A DNA stretch of 64,000 nucleotides from Paenibacillus tengchongensis (lineage in GTDB: Bacteria; Bacillota; Bacilli; Paenibacillales; Paenibacillaceae), in contig NZ_WACP01000001.1 in NCBI RefSeq assembly GCF_008973665.1, forward strand, positions 434,001-498,000. Direction: 5' to 3'. Positions within the stretch are counted from its first letter, which is position 1; the number at the start of each line of letters is the position of its first letter. Both the position numbers and the translations under genes were made by a program. The notes beneath the pieces were generated by a model. The model was not told the origin of the DNA. It saw nothing but the letters and a program-made list of their open reading frames with translations, and did no database searches. Of the stretch, positions 50,493 to 60,169 are shown in pieces.

Positions 50493-51272
50493 ATGAATGC
50501 AGGCTGGAGAGTTGCAACGCTAATGCTGGCAGTATACTGCGGGCTGGCTGGCGGCGGATGGGCAGGCCGTGTACAGGCTGACCCGGCGGTGAAGAACCGC
50601 ACTTATTTTGAGCAGCGGGGAGAGATGATCTGGGAGGTTGCCACCGATCAGAAGGTAATTGCACTGACCTTCGACGACGGGCCTGATCCGGCGGAAACCG
50701 GGCAGATTCTGGACGTGCTGCGTAAGTTCAACGCCAAATGCACGTTTTTTGCCATCGGTAAACGGCTCGCGGAATATCCGGATATCGCCCGGCGCGTGGC
50801 CCAAGAGGGGCATGAGCTGGCGAACCATACGTATAACCATGTGTACTTTAAGCCCCCGATCTCCAAAAAGCAGGTGGCCGAGGAGCTGGTGCTGACCGAG
50901 AATGAAATTGTCAAAATCACCGGCAGGCACAGCCGCCTGTTCCGGCCTCCAGGCGGAATGTACGACGAGACGCTGGTAGAGATCTCGAATACGCTGGGGC
51001 TGAAGCCGGTGCTCTGGTCCTGGCATCAGGATACGCGCGACTGGAACCGCCCGGGCGTATGGAATATCTCCCAGAAGGTAATCCGCAACGCCCGCAGCGG
51101 CGACATCGTCCTGTTCCACGACCATGTCTACGGGGAGTCGCAGACGCGGGAAGCCTTGACCATTATTCTGCCGGAGCTGGCCAAGCAAGGCTACCGCTTC
51201 GTCACCGTCTCGGAGCTGATCGGTCTTTCCGAGACCCAGCAGGCCAAGAACCGCCGAAACCTCGCGTTCTGA
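50493..51272 (+). CDS. Polysaccharide deacetylase family protein
   Basis: A 259-residue secreted or anchored CE4 enzyme. The signal segment is followed by the catalytic NodB domain: TFDDGPD at residues 59-65 (metal-binding D62), NHTYNH at 111-116 (metal ligands H112 and H116), RPPGGMYDE, WSWHQDTRDWNRPG and LFHDH at the C-terminal end. It removes acetyl groups from GlcNAc in wall polymers or peptidoglycan. GGAGTG precedes the ATG. Confidence 0.93.
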   Translation: MNAGWRVATLMLAVYCGLAGGGWAGRVQADPAVKNRTYFEQRGEMIWEVATDQKVIALTFDDGPDPAETGQILDVLRKFNAKCTFFAIGKRLAEYPDIARRVAQEGHELANHTYNHVYFKPPISKKQVAEELVLTENEIVKITGRHSRLFRPPGGMYDETLVEISNTLGLKPVLWSWHQDTRDWNRPGVWNISQKVIRNARSGDIVLFHDHVYGESQTREALTIILPELAKQGYRFVTVSELIGLSETQQAKNRRNLAF

Positions 51273-51396
51273 CCGTTATTACACATGCCTCCCCTGCCCT
51301 GCCGATTGCGCGGGATTCCAAAATAGGGTAGTCTTGAGCTATGCTCGGGGTTCGACAGGAAGAACCGCCGCAGTTCACTCTTTAGGAGGCAATACC

Positions 51397-52410
51397 ATGT
51401 CCGAGAACACTTCCTACACTACCGAGGAAATCGCCCGGCTGCTGAAGATTTCGAAGCTGAAGGTCTATGATCTGATTAAAAAAGGCGAGCTGCCCTCTTA
51501 CCGCGTCGGCAAGCAAATGCGTGTCGACGCCTCCGATCTGGAGCTATATAAACAAAATTCACGGAGCGGCAGCTCCGGCGCTTTGCCGCCGGCAGCCCCG
51601 GGGGCGGTGAACGCCGCTCCGCCGGCTGGTGTTCCGTTTGTACCGCCGGCGGCATTTGTCATCCCGCCCCATCTGGCCCAGGCAGCGCCGCTCAAACCCG
51701 CCGGCGTCAATGTCGTGATCACCGGCCAGGATATGTCGCTGGATATCCTGGCGACTTATCTGGAACGGAGCCAGCCTGCCATCCGGCCGCTGCGCTCCTA
51801 TGCCGGCAGTCTCGACAGTCTGATTGCCATGTATAACGGCGAATCAGATATTGTGAGCACCCATCTGCTGGATGGTGACACCGGTGAATACAATCTGCCT
51901 TATATCCGCAAGATACTGGTCGGCTTCGATTATATCGTAGTGCACCTGCTGGCGCGCAGTGCCGGGCTGTATGTACAAGCCGGCAATCCCAAGGGCATTG
52001 CCGGCTGGTCCGACCTGCAGAAGCCGGGAATCACGCTGATAAACCGGGAGCGGGGCGCCGGCGCGCGCGTGCTGCTGGACGAGCAGCTTCGCCTGCTCGG
52101 CATCCGCCCGGCAGCCATCCAGGGCTATGCCCGCGAAGAGAACAGCCACCTGGCCGTGGCCGGCGTGGTGGCGCGCGGCGAAGCCGATGTGGGCGTGGGC
52201 ACAGAGAAGGCGGCCCGGATTGTCGGCGGCGTACAATTCCTTCCGCTCATCCAGGAGCGCTACGACCTGGTTATGGTCAAGAAGCCGGAGCATGGGCAGT
52301 GGATCGGCGCAGTACTTGACATTCTGCGCTCACCGGCTTTCAAGAATGAGCTGAGCTCCATCCATGGGTATGATCTGACCGATACCGGCCGGATTATTTA
52401 TGAGACCTGA
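51397..52410 (+). CDS. One-component regulator: helix-turn-helix fused to a molybdate-binding-type periplasmic domain
   Basis: A 337-residue cytosolic protein. Residues 1-60 form an excisionase/MerR-type helix-turn-helix (YTTEEIARLLKISKLKVYDL, LPSYRVGKQMRVDASDLELY). A Pro/Ala-rich linker follows, then a periplasmic-binding-protein-like domain (about 105-335; NRERGAGARVLLDEQLRLLG and GEADVGVGTEKAA). The plan matches B. subtilis YvgK and COG1910 proteins, which sense molybdate. AGGAGG precedes the ATG. It converges with modB-modA and probably controls them. Confidence 0.85.
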   Translation: MSENTSYTTEEIARLLKISKLKVYDLIKKGELPSYRVGKQMRVDASDLELYKQNSRSGSSGALPPAAPGAVNAAPPAGVPFVPPAAFVIPPHLAQAAPLKPAGVNVVITGQDMSLDILATYLERSQPAIRPLRSYAGSLDSLIAMYNGESDIVSTHLLDGDTGEYNLPYIRKILVGFDYIVVHLLARSAGLYVQAGNPKGIAGWSDLQKPGITLINRERGAGARVLLDEQLRLLGIRPAAIQGYAREENSHLAVAGVVARGEADVGVGTEKAARIVGGVQFLPLIQERYDLVMVKKPEHGQWIGAVLDILRSPAFKNELSSIHGYDLTDTGRIIYET

Positions 52411-52438
52411 ACGGCTGCTTCGGCTGCCTTGAACAGCA

Positions 52439-52473
52439 AACAACCTCCGGGCATCCGCCGCCCGGAGGTTGTT
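52439..52473. terminator. Bidirectional terminator between the regulator and modB
   Basis: AACAACCTCCGGG and CCCGGAGGTTGTT form a perfect 13-bp stem around a 9-base loop. It separates the two converging genes. Confidence 0.85.
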
Positions 52474-52490
52474 GTCATTTCAGTCATCCG

Positions 52491-53153
52491 CTACCATCTG
52501 CGGTTTACGAACATCAGCATGACGGCGGATATGGCGATAATCGCTACGACCCACAGCCAAGCCAGTGTCATATCCCCGCCGTCCACAGCGACATAGATTG
52601 CCGTCGGCACCGTCTGCGTCCGGCCGGGAATATTGCCGGCAACCATAATCGTCGCCCCGAACTCGCCCAGCCCGCGGGCGAAGCCCAGCACATAGCCCGC
52701 CGCCAGCGAGCGGGCGGCCAGCGGAAGCGTCACGTAACGCAGCACCTGCCATTCGTTCGCTCCCTGGGCCCGCGCCGAATCCTCGAGCTCCTTCTCTACA
52801 CCCTCAAAGCCTGCCTTGACCGTCCGGTAGACCAGCGGAAAAGCCACAACCACCGCGGCAATGACGGCCGCGCCCCAGGTGAACAGAATCGGCTGCTCGG
52901 TGAACTGCTCGTATAATTTGCCGATCCAGCTTCTCCGTCCCAAAACGACCAGCAGCACAAAGCCCACCACGGTCGGCGGCAGCACGAGCGGCAGCAGCAG
53001 GACCGTCTCTACGAGGCTATGCCCCGGGAACTTCCGTCCGGCCATCGCTTTGGCAGCCAGTGTTGCCAGAATAAACACAATGATGCTGGTGATCACGGTA
53101 ATCTTGAGCGATAGCCAGACCGGGGCGAAAAAGTCTTGCCAGTTAATCTCCAT
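52491..53153 (-). CDS. modB: Molybdate ABC transporter permease ModB
   Basis: A 220-residue inner-membrane permease with five helices and the EAA loop: ELEDSARAQGANEWQVLRYV, TLPLAARSLAAG, and GLGEFGATIMVAGNIPGRTQ, all typical of ModB. It is 35 bases after modA and lies ahead of the terminator shared with the sensor. No ModC ATPase is encoded in the set, so it must use another ATPase or a distant modC. The ATG at 53153 is preferred over a TTG five codons upstream. Confidence 0.92.
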   Translation of the reverse strand: MEINWQDFFAPVWLSLKITVITSIIVFILATLAAKAMAGRKFPGHSLVETVLLLPLVLPPTVVGFVLLVVLGRRSWIGKLYEQFTEQPILFTWGAAVIAAVVVAFPLVYRTVKAGFEGVEKELEDSARAQGANEWQVLRYVTLPLAARSLAAGYVLGFARGLGEFGATIMVAGNIPGRTQTVPTAIYVAVDGGDMTLAWLWVVAIIAISAVMLMFVNRRW

Positions 53154-53188
53154 TGCTTTCCCCGCCAATCTTTTATTCTAGGAGTGCA

Positions 53189-53974
53189 TTAATTGGCAAG
53201 CTTGAACCCGTAGCCCGTAAACACATCGCCGGACGCTTTGGTCTGCACATAGTTATAGAATGCCTTGGCTTCCTTCTGATGATCGGATTCTTTAATGATG
53301 CCCACCGGATAATTAATCGCTTTATGGGCATGCGCTCCTACAGTAAGCACAATCTTCACCTTGCCGGAAGTCAAGGCATCCGTCTTGTAGACAAAACCGG
53401 CGTCGGCATTGCCCGTTTCCACATAAGACAGCACCTGGCGGACATCCTTGGCGAATACAAGCTTGCTCTGCAGTGTATCCCATACCTTCTTGTAGGTCAG
53501 GGCTTGCTGCGCATACTGCCCTGCCGGAACGGATTCCGGTTGGCCTACAGCTACTTTCTTAAAGGCTTTATCCGTCAGCTCTGTAATCGCCGTAATGGTT
53601 GTTTTGGAATTCGCAGGCGCCACAAGCACTAACTGGTTCTTGAGCAGTTCCGTATGATCCCCGATCAGACCGGCATCCACCAGCGCGTTCATCTGCTTGT
53701 CGCCCGCAGAGAAGAACAGATCAGCCGGCGCACCTTGTTCGATTTGCTTCTGCAGCGTTCCCGAAGCTCCGTAGTTAAACACCAGATCGATGTCCGGATG
53801 CTGCTTCTCATACTGCACGGCAATCTTGTCGAGGCTGTCTTGCAGGCTCGCCGCCGCCGACACGATGATCTCCGTCTTCTTGGCCGCTTCCGCCGGCTTC
53901 TGTTCAGGCAGCAACGTTAATCCCCCGATGAGCACTGCGAACGCTACAGCAACAGCCGCCAATTTCTTGAACAT
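53189..53974 (-). CDS. modA: Molybdate ABC transporter substrate-binding protein ModA
   Basis: A 261-residue secreted protein. A signal peptide of about 30 residues precedes IIVSAAASLQDSLDKIAVQY, LVFNYGASGTLQKQIEQGAP, ADLFFSAGDKQMNALVDAG, and GQPESVPAGQYAQQALTYKK, the mark of ModA. There is no lipobox at the signal end, unlike many Gram-positive ModA proteins. It is the first gene of modA-modB. The ATG at 53974 has GGAGG at good distance; the ATG two codons earlier abuts it. Confidence 0.93.
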   Translation of the reverse strand: MFKKLAAVAVAFAVLIGGLTLLPEQKPAEAAKKTEIIVSAAASLQDSLDKIAVQYEKQHPDIDLVFNYGASGTLQKQIEQGAPADLFFSAGDKQMNALVDAGLIGDHTELLKNQLVLVAPANSKTTITAITELTDKAFKKVAVGQPESVPAGQYAQQALTYKKVWDTLQSKLVFAKDVRQVLSYVETGNADAGFVYKTDALTSGKVKIVLTVGAHAHKAINYPVGIIKESDHQKEAKAFYNYVQTKASGDVFTGYGFKLAN

Positions 53975-54044
53975 ATCCATTCCTCCAATTATGTATCTTT
54001 ATTTGGAGCTATTCTAGCATATTCAGTAATACAATTCTATATCT

Positions 54045-54082
54045 TTAGTTATGTTTGTTTATAATTAGTTATTATTAGTATA
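54045..54082 (-). promoter_or_regulatory. Phased repeats upstream of modA, candidate operator
   Basis: TTAGTTAT at 54045-54052 and 54065-54072 and TTAGTATA at 54075-54082 are spaced 20 and 10 bases, so they lie on one face of the DNA helix in an AT-rich leader. They are candidates for binding by the one-component molybdate regulator. Confidence 0.4.
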
Positions 54083-54130
54083 TTATATTGTCACATTCAC
54101 GATAGCCGGGTCACATGTTTACCCCAAATC

Positions 54131-54162
54131 AAAAGCCCTCCGGCCGGATGGACCCGAAGGGC
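54131..54162 (-). terminator. Intrinsic terminator of the peptide transporter operon
   Basis: GCCCTTCGG and CCGGAGGGC form a stem on the minus strand ahead of TTTTG. It lies 14 bases past the last gene of the operon. Confidence 0.7.
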
Positions 54163-54175
54163 AAGCACAGTGCAT

Positions 54176-55069
54176 TCAATTTTTCATCCGCGGATCCAGC
54201 ACATCCCTCAGGCCGTCTCCCATCAGATTAAAGCCAAGCACGGTAAGCATGATGGACAAACCCGGAAAGATGACCGTCCAGGGAGCCTTCTGGATAAACT
54301 GGCGCGAGTCCGAGAGCATCTTACCCCATTCCGGATCGGGCGGCTGGGCGCCCAACCCGAGAAACCCGAGTGCGGCCGCTTCAATAATTGCCGTGGCAAT
54401 CCCCAGTGTGCCTTGCACAATGATTGGAGTCAGGCTGTTCGGCAGAATATGGGTAAAGAGAATCCGCGAATTCTTCATCCCGATAGCCCGCGCAGCCGTG
54501 ATATATTCCTCCGATTTCAGGGACAGCACTTTGGCCCGCACCAGGCGGCCGTAAGTCGGAATATTGACAATGGCGATTGCCAGCAAGGCATTGCGGAGCG
54601 AGGGACCCAGGATAGCCACAACGGCAATAGCCAGCAGGATGCTGGGAAAAGCAAGTAAAATATCAAAGCAGCGCGAAACCAGCATATCGATCCACCGGCC
54701 GTAAAATCCGGCGAGCACCCCCAGCAAAGTGCCGATGATAATCGAGCCGATGACGGAAAAGAACCCGACCCACAGCGAAATGCGCGCCCCGTATAAGATC
54801 CGCGTAAACATGTCTCTGCCGAGGTCGTCGGTGCCGAACCAATGGGCTGCGGACGGAGGCTTCAGCCGGTTGACCAGCTCCTGCTCTTTGTAGCCGTAGG
54901 GTGCAATAACCGGAGCGAGCAGCGCCACCAGCACAAAAAATACAATAATAAACAGGCCCAGCATAGCCGTCTTGTTCTTGCGGAACGCTCTCCAGGCTTC
55001 GCCCCAGGGTCCGGATACCTTCTCTGCGGGTACATTCGGGGGCGTAAGGTTTACGGTTGCTTGTCCCAT
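54176..55069 (-). CDS. Peptide/nickel-type ABC transporter permease (DppC/OppC)
   Basis: A 297-residue permease with six helices. N-terminal PWGEAWRAFRKNKTAMLGLF and HWFGTDDLGRDMFTRILYGA are the OppC/DppC hallmarks; the EAA loop is EEYITAARAIGMKNSRILFT, HILPNSLTPIIV. The start with AAGGGGTG ahead is at 55069; an upstream 48-codon extension is not supported. It follows the DppB-like gene by four bases and is the last gene of the operon. Confidence 0.93.
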   Translation of the reverse strand: MGQATVNLTPPNVPAEKVSGPWGEAWRAFRKNKTAMLGLFIIVFFVLVALLAPVIAPYGYKEQELVNRLKPPSAAHWFGTDDLGRDMFTRILYGARISLWVGFFSVIGSIIIGTLLGVLAGFYGRWIDMLVSRCFDILLAFPSILLAIAVVAILGPSLRNALLAIAIVNIPTYGRLVRAKVLSLKSEEYITAARAIGMKNSRILFTHILPNSLTPIIVQGTLGIATAIIEAAALGFLGLGAQPPDPEWGKMLSDSRQFIQKAPWTVIFPGLSIMLTVLGFNLMGDGLRDVLDPRMKN

Positions 55070-55073
55070 AGAT

Positions 55074-56084
55074 TCACCCCTTATTGTAATTGATGCGCGG
55101 ATCAACCGCCGCATAGAGCAGGTCCACCAGCAGGTTAATGAGGACGAAGATGAAGGCGATAATGAGAATACCGCTTTGAATGACCGGATAATCCCGCGAA
55201 CTGATTGCTTCATATATATACCGCCCTACGCCGGGCCACGCAAAGATCGTTTCGGTCAGCACTGCGCCTCCGAGAAGCGAGCCTGTCTGTAGCCCTACAA
55301 CGGTCAAGACCGGAATCAGCGAGTTCTTGAGCGCATGCTTGTATACGACCAGGAACTGGGACATTCCCTTCGCTTTGGCGGTACGGATGTAGTCAGAGCT
55401 CATCACCTCCAGCATGCTGGAGCGGGTCATGCGGGCGATAATCGCCATCGGAATGGTGCCGAGGGCAATACTGGGCAGAATCAGATGCTTAATCACCGTC
55501 CACAGCTGGTCCCAGCGCCCGGCAAGCATCGTGTCGATGACATACAGATTCGTGATGCTCTCCACCGGATCGCGCTGATCCATTCTGCCGATGGACGGCA
55601 GCCAGTGCAGTTTGAGCGCGAAGAGCAGCTGTTCCATCAGCCCCAGCCAGAAGATCGGCATCGAGACACCGATCAGCGCGATAATCATCGCCATGTAATC
55701 AAACCACGAATTCTGCTTCCAGGCACTTATAATCCCCGCGTTCACACCAACAAAGGTGGCGAACAGCATACTGGCCGCGGTCAGCTCCAGCGTAGCCGCC
55801 AGATACGGCACAATCTCCTCGGCAATCGGCGTCTTGGTACGGATAGACGTTCCGAGATCGCCTTGCAGCAAATCCCCCATGTAGTTAAAATATTGCTGCA
55901 GCCAAGGCTGGTCCAGGCCGAGCTGCTGCCGCAGCGCCTCCTTGGACTGTTCCGTAGCCTTCTGGCCCAGGATTGTTTCCGCCGGATCTCCGGGAATGGC
56001 GTGGATAATGGAAAAGACGATCAGCGTCATTCCGATCAGGACGGGAATGAGTACCGTGATCCGTTTAAACAGGTAGGAATTCAA
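55074..56084 (-). CDS. Peptide/nickel-type ABC transporter permease (DppB/OppB)
   Basis: A 336-residue permease: SYLFKRITVLIPVLIGMTLI, HAIPGDPAETILG, QQLGLDQPWLQQYFNYMGDL and GDLGTSIRTKTPI near the N-terminus, and the EAA loop SDYIRTAKAKGMSQFLVVYK followed by HALKNSLIPVLTVVGLQ. The start is TTG at 56084 with GGAAGGTG ahead. It lies 75 bases past the substrate-binding protein gene and four bases ahead of the DppC-like gene. Confidence 0.93.
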   Translation of the reverse strand: MNSYLFKRITVLIPVLIGMTLIVFSIIHAIPGDPAETILGQKATEQSKEALRQQLGLDQPWLQQYFNYMGDLLQGDLGTSIRTKTPIAEEIVPYLAATLELTAASMLFATFVGVNAGIISAWKQNSWFDYMAMIIALIGVSMPIFWLGLMEQLLFALKLHWLPSIGRMDQRDPVESITNLYVIDTMLAGRWDQLWTVIKHLILPSIALGTIPMAIIARMTRSSMLEVMSSDYIRTAKAKGMSQFLVVYKHALKNSLIPVLTVVGLQTGSLLGGAVLTETIFAWPGVGRYIYEAISSRDYPVIQSGILIIAFIFVLINLLVDLLYAAVDPRINYNKG

Positions 56085-56159
56085 GTCGGCTCACCTTCCA
56101 GCGGCCAAGGCAGGCCGCCCGCCCCGCCCCGGCGGCTGCGGACGGCCTGCAAAGCCGTA

Positions 56160-57836
56160 CTATTCGAAGTATATTTCGCTGTAATACTCCGTACCCGTCG
56201 GCCCCGGGACGTAGCCTTTCAGATTGGCTTTGGCAGCCAGCAGCGGCGTCGTATGCACCAGCGGAATCCACGGGGCATCGGCTTTGATGATCTCCTGGGC
56301 TTGCTTGTAGAGGTCGGAGCGCTTGGCCTGGTCCGTCTCCTTCTGCGCATTGATCAGAACGGTATGCAGCTCTTCATTGACATAGAAGCTGCGGTTATTT
56401 CCCGGGATGGCATCCTTGTCCAGCAGTGTATAGAGGAAGTTGTCCGGGTCGCCGTTGTCCCCGGTCCAGCCGAGCATATAAATATCGTCCTTCTCGCCGG
56501 CTTTGGTATCATCGAGATAAGTCGCCCACTCCGGCGATTCAATCGCCGTCTTTACCCCGATTTTTTCCCAGTCGGCTTGGATAGCCTCGGCAACCTTTTT
56601 GCCGTCAGGCATATAAGGCCGGGATACCGGCATCGCGTAGAGCGTGACTGTCTCCGGCAGACCGTCCGGATATCCGGCTTCGGCCAGCAGCGCTTTCGCC
56701 TTTTCCAGATCGTATTCATAATCCTGGACGGCGTCGTTGTATCCCCACAGCGAAGGCGGCATCGGATTCACGGCGGGAGTCGCCTGGCCGGAGAAGAAAG
56801 CTTCGATAATGGCTTGTTTGTTCACGGCATGATTCAGCGCCTGTCTAACTTTCACGTCATCAAACGGCTTCTTGTTGAAGTTAAAGCCAAGGTAGGCCAC
56901 ATTAAACGGCGGCCGTTCAATCTTCTGCAGTTCACTGTTGCCCTCGAGCGTGGACAGATCATCCGGGCTCAAATCCTCCATCAGATCAATCTCCCCGTTC
57001 TGCAGTGCGTTGAAGCGGGCCGAGTTGTCCGGGATGGAGCGGACGATTACTTTATTCAGCTTCGGCAAGCCTTCTTTCCAATATCCCGTGTTCTTCTCCA
57101 GCGTAATGGAATCGTTGTGCTTCCATTCCTTAAAGACGAACGGTCCCGTGCCAACAGGCTCATTCTTGAAATTCTCCTTCTTCTCCTTGATGGCGGCAGG
57201 GCTGGCGATGCCGAATGAAGTCATCGCGACGTTCTGCAGGAACGGTGCCTGCGGCTGGTTCAGCACAAATTGCACCGTGGTCTCGTCAACCGCCTTCACT
57301 TCCTTGATGACACGGCTGCCGTCCGGCCCGAACATGGAATCGTAGTAATCGAAGGAATCGCCCTCGAATTTGTACTCGCTGGCCGGATCACTCCAGCGCG
57401 TGTAATTGAAGACTACAGCCTCTGCGTTGAGATCGGTGCCGTCATGGAATTTCACTCCCGGATGCAGCTTGAAGGTGTAAGTCAGGCCGTCTGCGGATAC
57501 TTCCCAGCTGTCGGCAAGAGATGCCTGTACTTCCGAGGTGCCCGGCTTGTACTCCAGGAGAGAGTCAAATACCTGATGCGCAATTTTCAGCGATTCCCCG
57601 TCAGTGACGATGGCCGGATCAAGCGAAGCGGAGTCGCCGCCGCGACCTACAATTAATGTATCCTGCGCATCGTTCGCCGCTTCCGGCGAGCCTTCGGGAG
57701 CCGCAGTTGCCCCGGTGTTCGTTCCGGCTGTCGCTTCCGTATTCGCATTGTTGCCGTTGTTTCCGCAGCCGCTTAAAGCCATTGCTGCTCCCAGTGTCAA
57801 CACCAGTGCCAGATTACCCCATTTTCTCATCACCAT
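56160..57836 (-). CDS. Peptide/nickel-type ABC transporter substrate-binding lipoprotein
   Basis: A 558-residue lipoprotein. The signal peptide ends in a lipobox (LSGC, Cys24), followed by a low-complexity Asn/Thr/Ala linker. The family 5 solute-binding core is clear: SLDPAIVTDGESLKIAHQVF, LADSWEVSADGLTYTFKLHP, GVKFHDGTDLNAEAVVFNY, VGTGPFVFKEWKHNDSI. The ATG at 57836 has GGGAG ahead. It lies between the ATPase genes and the permease genes in one operon. Peptide is the likely but unproven ligand. Confidence 0.94.
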   Translation of the reverse strand: MVMRKWGNLALVLTLGAAMALSGCGNNGNNANTEATAGTNTGATAAPEGSPEAANDAQDTLIVGRGGDSASLDPAIVTDGESLKIAHQVFDSLLEYKPGTSEVQASLADSWEVSADGLTYTFKLHPGVKFHDGTDLNAEAVVFNYTRWSDPASEYKFEGDSFDYYDSMFGPDGSRVIKEVKAVDETTVQFVLNQPQAPFLQNVAMTSFGIASPAAIKEKKENFKNEPVGTGPFVFKEWKHNDSITLEKNTGYWKEGLPKLNKVIVRSIPDNSARFNALQNGEIDLMEDLSPDDLSTLEGNSELQKIERPPFNVAYLGFNFNKKPFDDVKVRQALNHAVNKQAIIEAFFSGQATPAVNPMPPSLWGYNDAVQDYEYDLEKAKALLAEAGYPDGLPETVTLYAMPVSRPYMPDGKKVAEAIQADWEKIGVKTAIESPEWATYLDDTKAGEKDDIYMLGWTGDNGDPDNFLYTLLDKDAIPGNNRSFYVNEELHTVLINAQKETDQAKRSDLYKQAQEIIKADAPWIPLVHTTPLLAAKANLKGYVPGPTGTEYYSEIYFE

Positions 57837-57939
57837 AGGAAACTCCCTTCTCCCATTAAAAGTGGTAAAGCGTCTATATGGAGCTGTGCCAAAGCACAGC
57901 CATATACCTCTCCTTCGCATATGCAGTTCCGCAGGTGTC

Positions 57940-58938
57940 TTAGTTCCGGGTTTGGCTTACAGGGGTTAAAGCGGTATACAAATGACATGCGGTAAAATGA
58001 CCGCCATCCGTCTCCAGGAGCGGAGGTCTGACATTGCGGCAGACCTCCATCACCCGGGGACACCGCGTATGAAAAGCGCAGCCGACCGGCGCATTCGCCG
58101 GACTCGGCACCTCCCCCCGCAGAATGATCCGCTCCTTGCGGATGTTCGGGTCGGGTTCGGGAACAGCCGACAGCAGCGCCTGTGTATACGGATGCTGCGG
58201 CGTTACGTATAGCTGCCGCTTGCTTGTGACCTCGACGATCCGTCCCAGATACATGACGGCCACCCGGTCACAGATATGCTTCACCACACTGAGATCATGG
58301 GCGATAAATATGTAGGTCAGTCCGAATTCCGACTGCAGATCCTGCAGCAGGTTGATTACCTGCGACTGGATCGATACATCCAGCGCCGAGACCGGTTCAT
58401 CGGCGACAATCAGCTTCGGCTGCAGCGCCAGTGCCCTGGCAATCCCAATCCGCTGCCGCTGGCCGCCGGAGAACTGGTGCGGATAGCGCTGGAGATGCGA
58501 CTTCGCCAGCCCGACTACATCCGCCAGCCGCTCCACGGCCGCCCGGCGCTGCCTGGCATCGCCGGTACCGTGCACCCGCATGGGCTCTTCCAGAATCCGC
58601 CCGATGGTGTTGCGCGGATCAAGCGAGGAGAACGGGTCCTGAAAGACGATCTGCATCTCCCGGCGGCGCTTGCGCATCTCCTCCAGGGAGAGCCTGGTGA
58701 TATCTTCTCCTTCGAAGCGGATCTCTCCGGCCGTCGGCTCAATCAGGCGCAGGAGCGAGCGGCCGGTCGTCGATTTACCGCAGCCGCTTTCTCCGACGAG
58801 GCCGAAGGTTTCTCCCCGGGCGACGGAGAAGGAAATATCGTCGACTGCTTTGACATAACCGCGAACCTTGTTCATGATTCCTTTGCGGATCGGATAATAC
58901 TTTTTAAGACCGTGGACCTCCAGCAGCATATCGCTCAT
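57940..58938 (-). CDS. Peptide/nickel-type ABC transporter ATPase (DppF/OppF)
   Basis: A 332-residue ATPase with Walker [10 protein letters not shown] at residue 49, signature [17 protein letters not shown], Walker [15 protein letters not shown], and the Cys-rich OppD/F C-terminal domain ([14 protein letters not shown]). AGGAGG precedes the ATG at 58938. It overlaps the upstream DppD-like gene by four bases. Confidence 0.94.
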   Translation of the reverse strand: MSDMLLEVHGLKKYYPIRKGIMNKVRGYVKAVDDISFSVARGETFGLVGESGCGKSTTGRSLLRLIEPTAGEIRFEGEDITRLSLEEMRKRRREMQIVFQDPFSSLDPRNTIGRILEEPMRVHGTGDARQRRAAVERLADVVGLAKSHLQRYPHQFSGGQRQRIGIARALALQPKLIVADEPVSALDVSIQSQVINLLQDLQSEFGLTYIFIAHDLSVVKHICDRVAVMYLGRIVEVTSKRQLYVTPQHPYTQALLSAVPEPDPNIRKERIILRGEVPSPANAPVGCAFHTRCPRVMEVCRNVRPPLLETDGGHFTACHLYTALTPVSQTRN

Positions 58939-59924
58939 ACGGCATCCTCCTGCGGACGTTCGTGCAGCCAGCAGCGGCAGCTGTGAAGCTCCTCCTGCAG
59001 CGTAAGCTCCGGCATTGAACGCAGACATACCTCCATAACATGCGGACAGCGCGGCGCAAACCGGCAGCCCTGCATCTCCTTGCTCAGCACAGGGACATGG
59101 CCGGGAATGGAATACAGCCGCTCGCGCTCTTCATTCATCCGCGGCACGGACCGGATCAGCCCCTGCGTATACGGATGCAGCGGATGATTGAATATATCCT
59201 GTACGCCGCCTTCCTCTACCACCTTGCCGGCATACATGACGGCGACCCGGTCGCACATCTCTGCGACGACACCCAGATCGTGGGTAATCAGCATCACCGC
59301 CGTCCCCTGCTCTTCGTTCAGTCTGCGGAGCAGATCAAGAATCTGCGCCTGGATGGTGACATCCAGCGCCGTTGTCGGCTCGTCAGCAATAAGCAGCTCC
59401 GGATTAAGGGAGATTGACATCGCAATCATTACCCGCTGGCGCATTCCGCCCGACAACTGGTGAGGGTACTCATCGACAATGTCCTCGGCCCGGGGAATCC
59501 CGACCTTCTGCAGCATATCAACCGCATGTGCCCGCGCTGCCTTCCGGGACATCCCCCGGTGCAACCGGACGGTCTCGACGATCTGCTGCCCCACTGTGAA
59601 CAGCGGATTGAGCGAAGTCATCGGTTCCTGAAAAATCATCGAAACCGAGTTGCCTCTAATGCCGCGCATTTCCTTCTCCTTCAGCGGAACAAGGTCTTTG
59701 CCCTTCAGCAGAATCCGTCCGCCGACGATCCGGCCCGGGGGACTCGGCACCAGCTTCAGCACAGACAAGGAAGTGACGCTTTTGCCGCAGCCGGATTCAC
59801 CGACCACTCCCAGCACTTCTCCGGAATGCACCACCAAATCGACGCCGTCCACGGCCGGTACCTCGCCACGGTCAGTAAAAAAATGGGTATGCAAATCTTC
59901 AATTCTCAGAATAGGCTGTCTCAT
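58935..59924 (-). CDS. Peptide/nickel-type ABC transporter ATPase (DppD/OppD)
   Basis: A 329-residue ATPase with Walker A GESGCGKS at residue 42, the Q-loop [20 protein letters not shown], signature [16 protein letters not shown], Walker [15 protein letters not shown], and the C-terminal Cys cluster ([14 protein letters not shown]). AGAGGC lies ahead of the ATG at 59924. It is the first gene of the five-gene operon dppD-dppF-dppA-dppB-dppC type order. Confidence 0.94.
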   Translation of the reverse strand: MRQPILRIEDLHTHFFTDRGEVPAVDGVDLVVHSGEVLGVVGESGCGKSVTSLSVLKLVPSPPGRIVGGRILLKGKDLVPLKEKEMRGIRGNSVSMIFQEPMTSLNPLFTVGQQIVETVRLHRGMSRKAARAHAVDMLQKVGIPRAEDIVDEYPHQLSGGMRQRVMIAMSISLNPELLIADEPTTALDVTIQAQILDLLRRLNEEQGTAVMLITHDLGVVAEMCDRVAVMYAGKVVEEGGVQDIFNHPLHPYTQGLIRSVPRMNEERERLYSIPGHVPVLSKEMQGCRFAPRCPHVMEVCLRSMPELTLQEELHSCRCWLHERPQEDAV

Positions 59925-59974
59925 GCCAAAGCCTCTTTTCCGCTTAAATTGAACAAAGGTCAAATGCAAGAATC

Positions 59975-60031
59975 AAAAAACTCCCGTGAGGCAGAATGCA
60001 TAACTTAAAACTGACATTGCACAGGAGGTTT
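59975..60031 (-). terminator. Intrinsic terminator between the WYL regulator and the peptide operon
   Basis: On the minus strand CTCCTGTG pairs with CACGGGAG (one G-U), a long loop lies between, and TTTTTT follows. It lies past the regulator stop and ahead of the operon's first gene, so it ends the regulator transcript or acts as an attenuator. Confidence 0.5.
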
Positions 60032-60169
60032 CAGGGTTATTTCAACATGATTGTTATTTAATGTATAACATTACTATATATCTCCCTATCAGACAAGCAA
60101 AATTTGCCATAAAATCTAACCCGATTGGTATTAAGGGAATAGAGTTCAACAGGCCAGGTTCTACACCGG

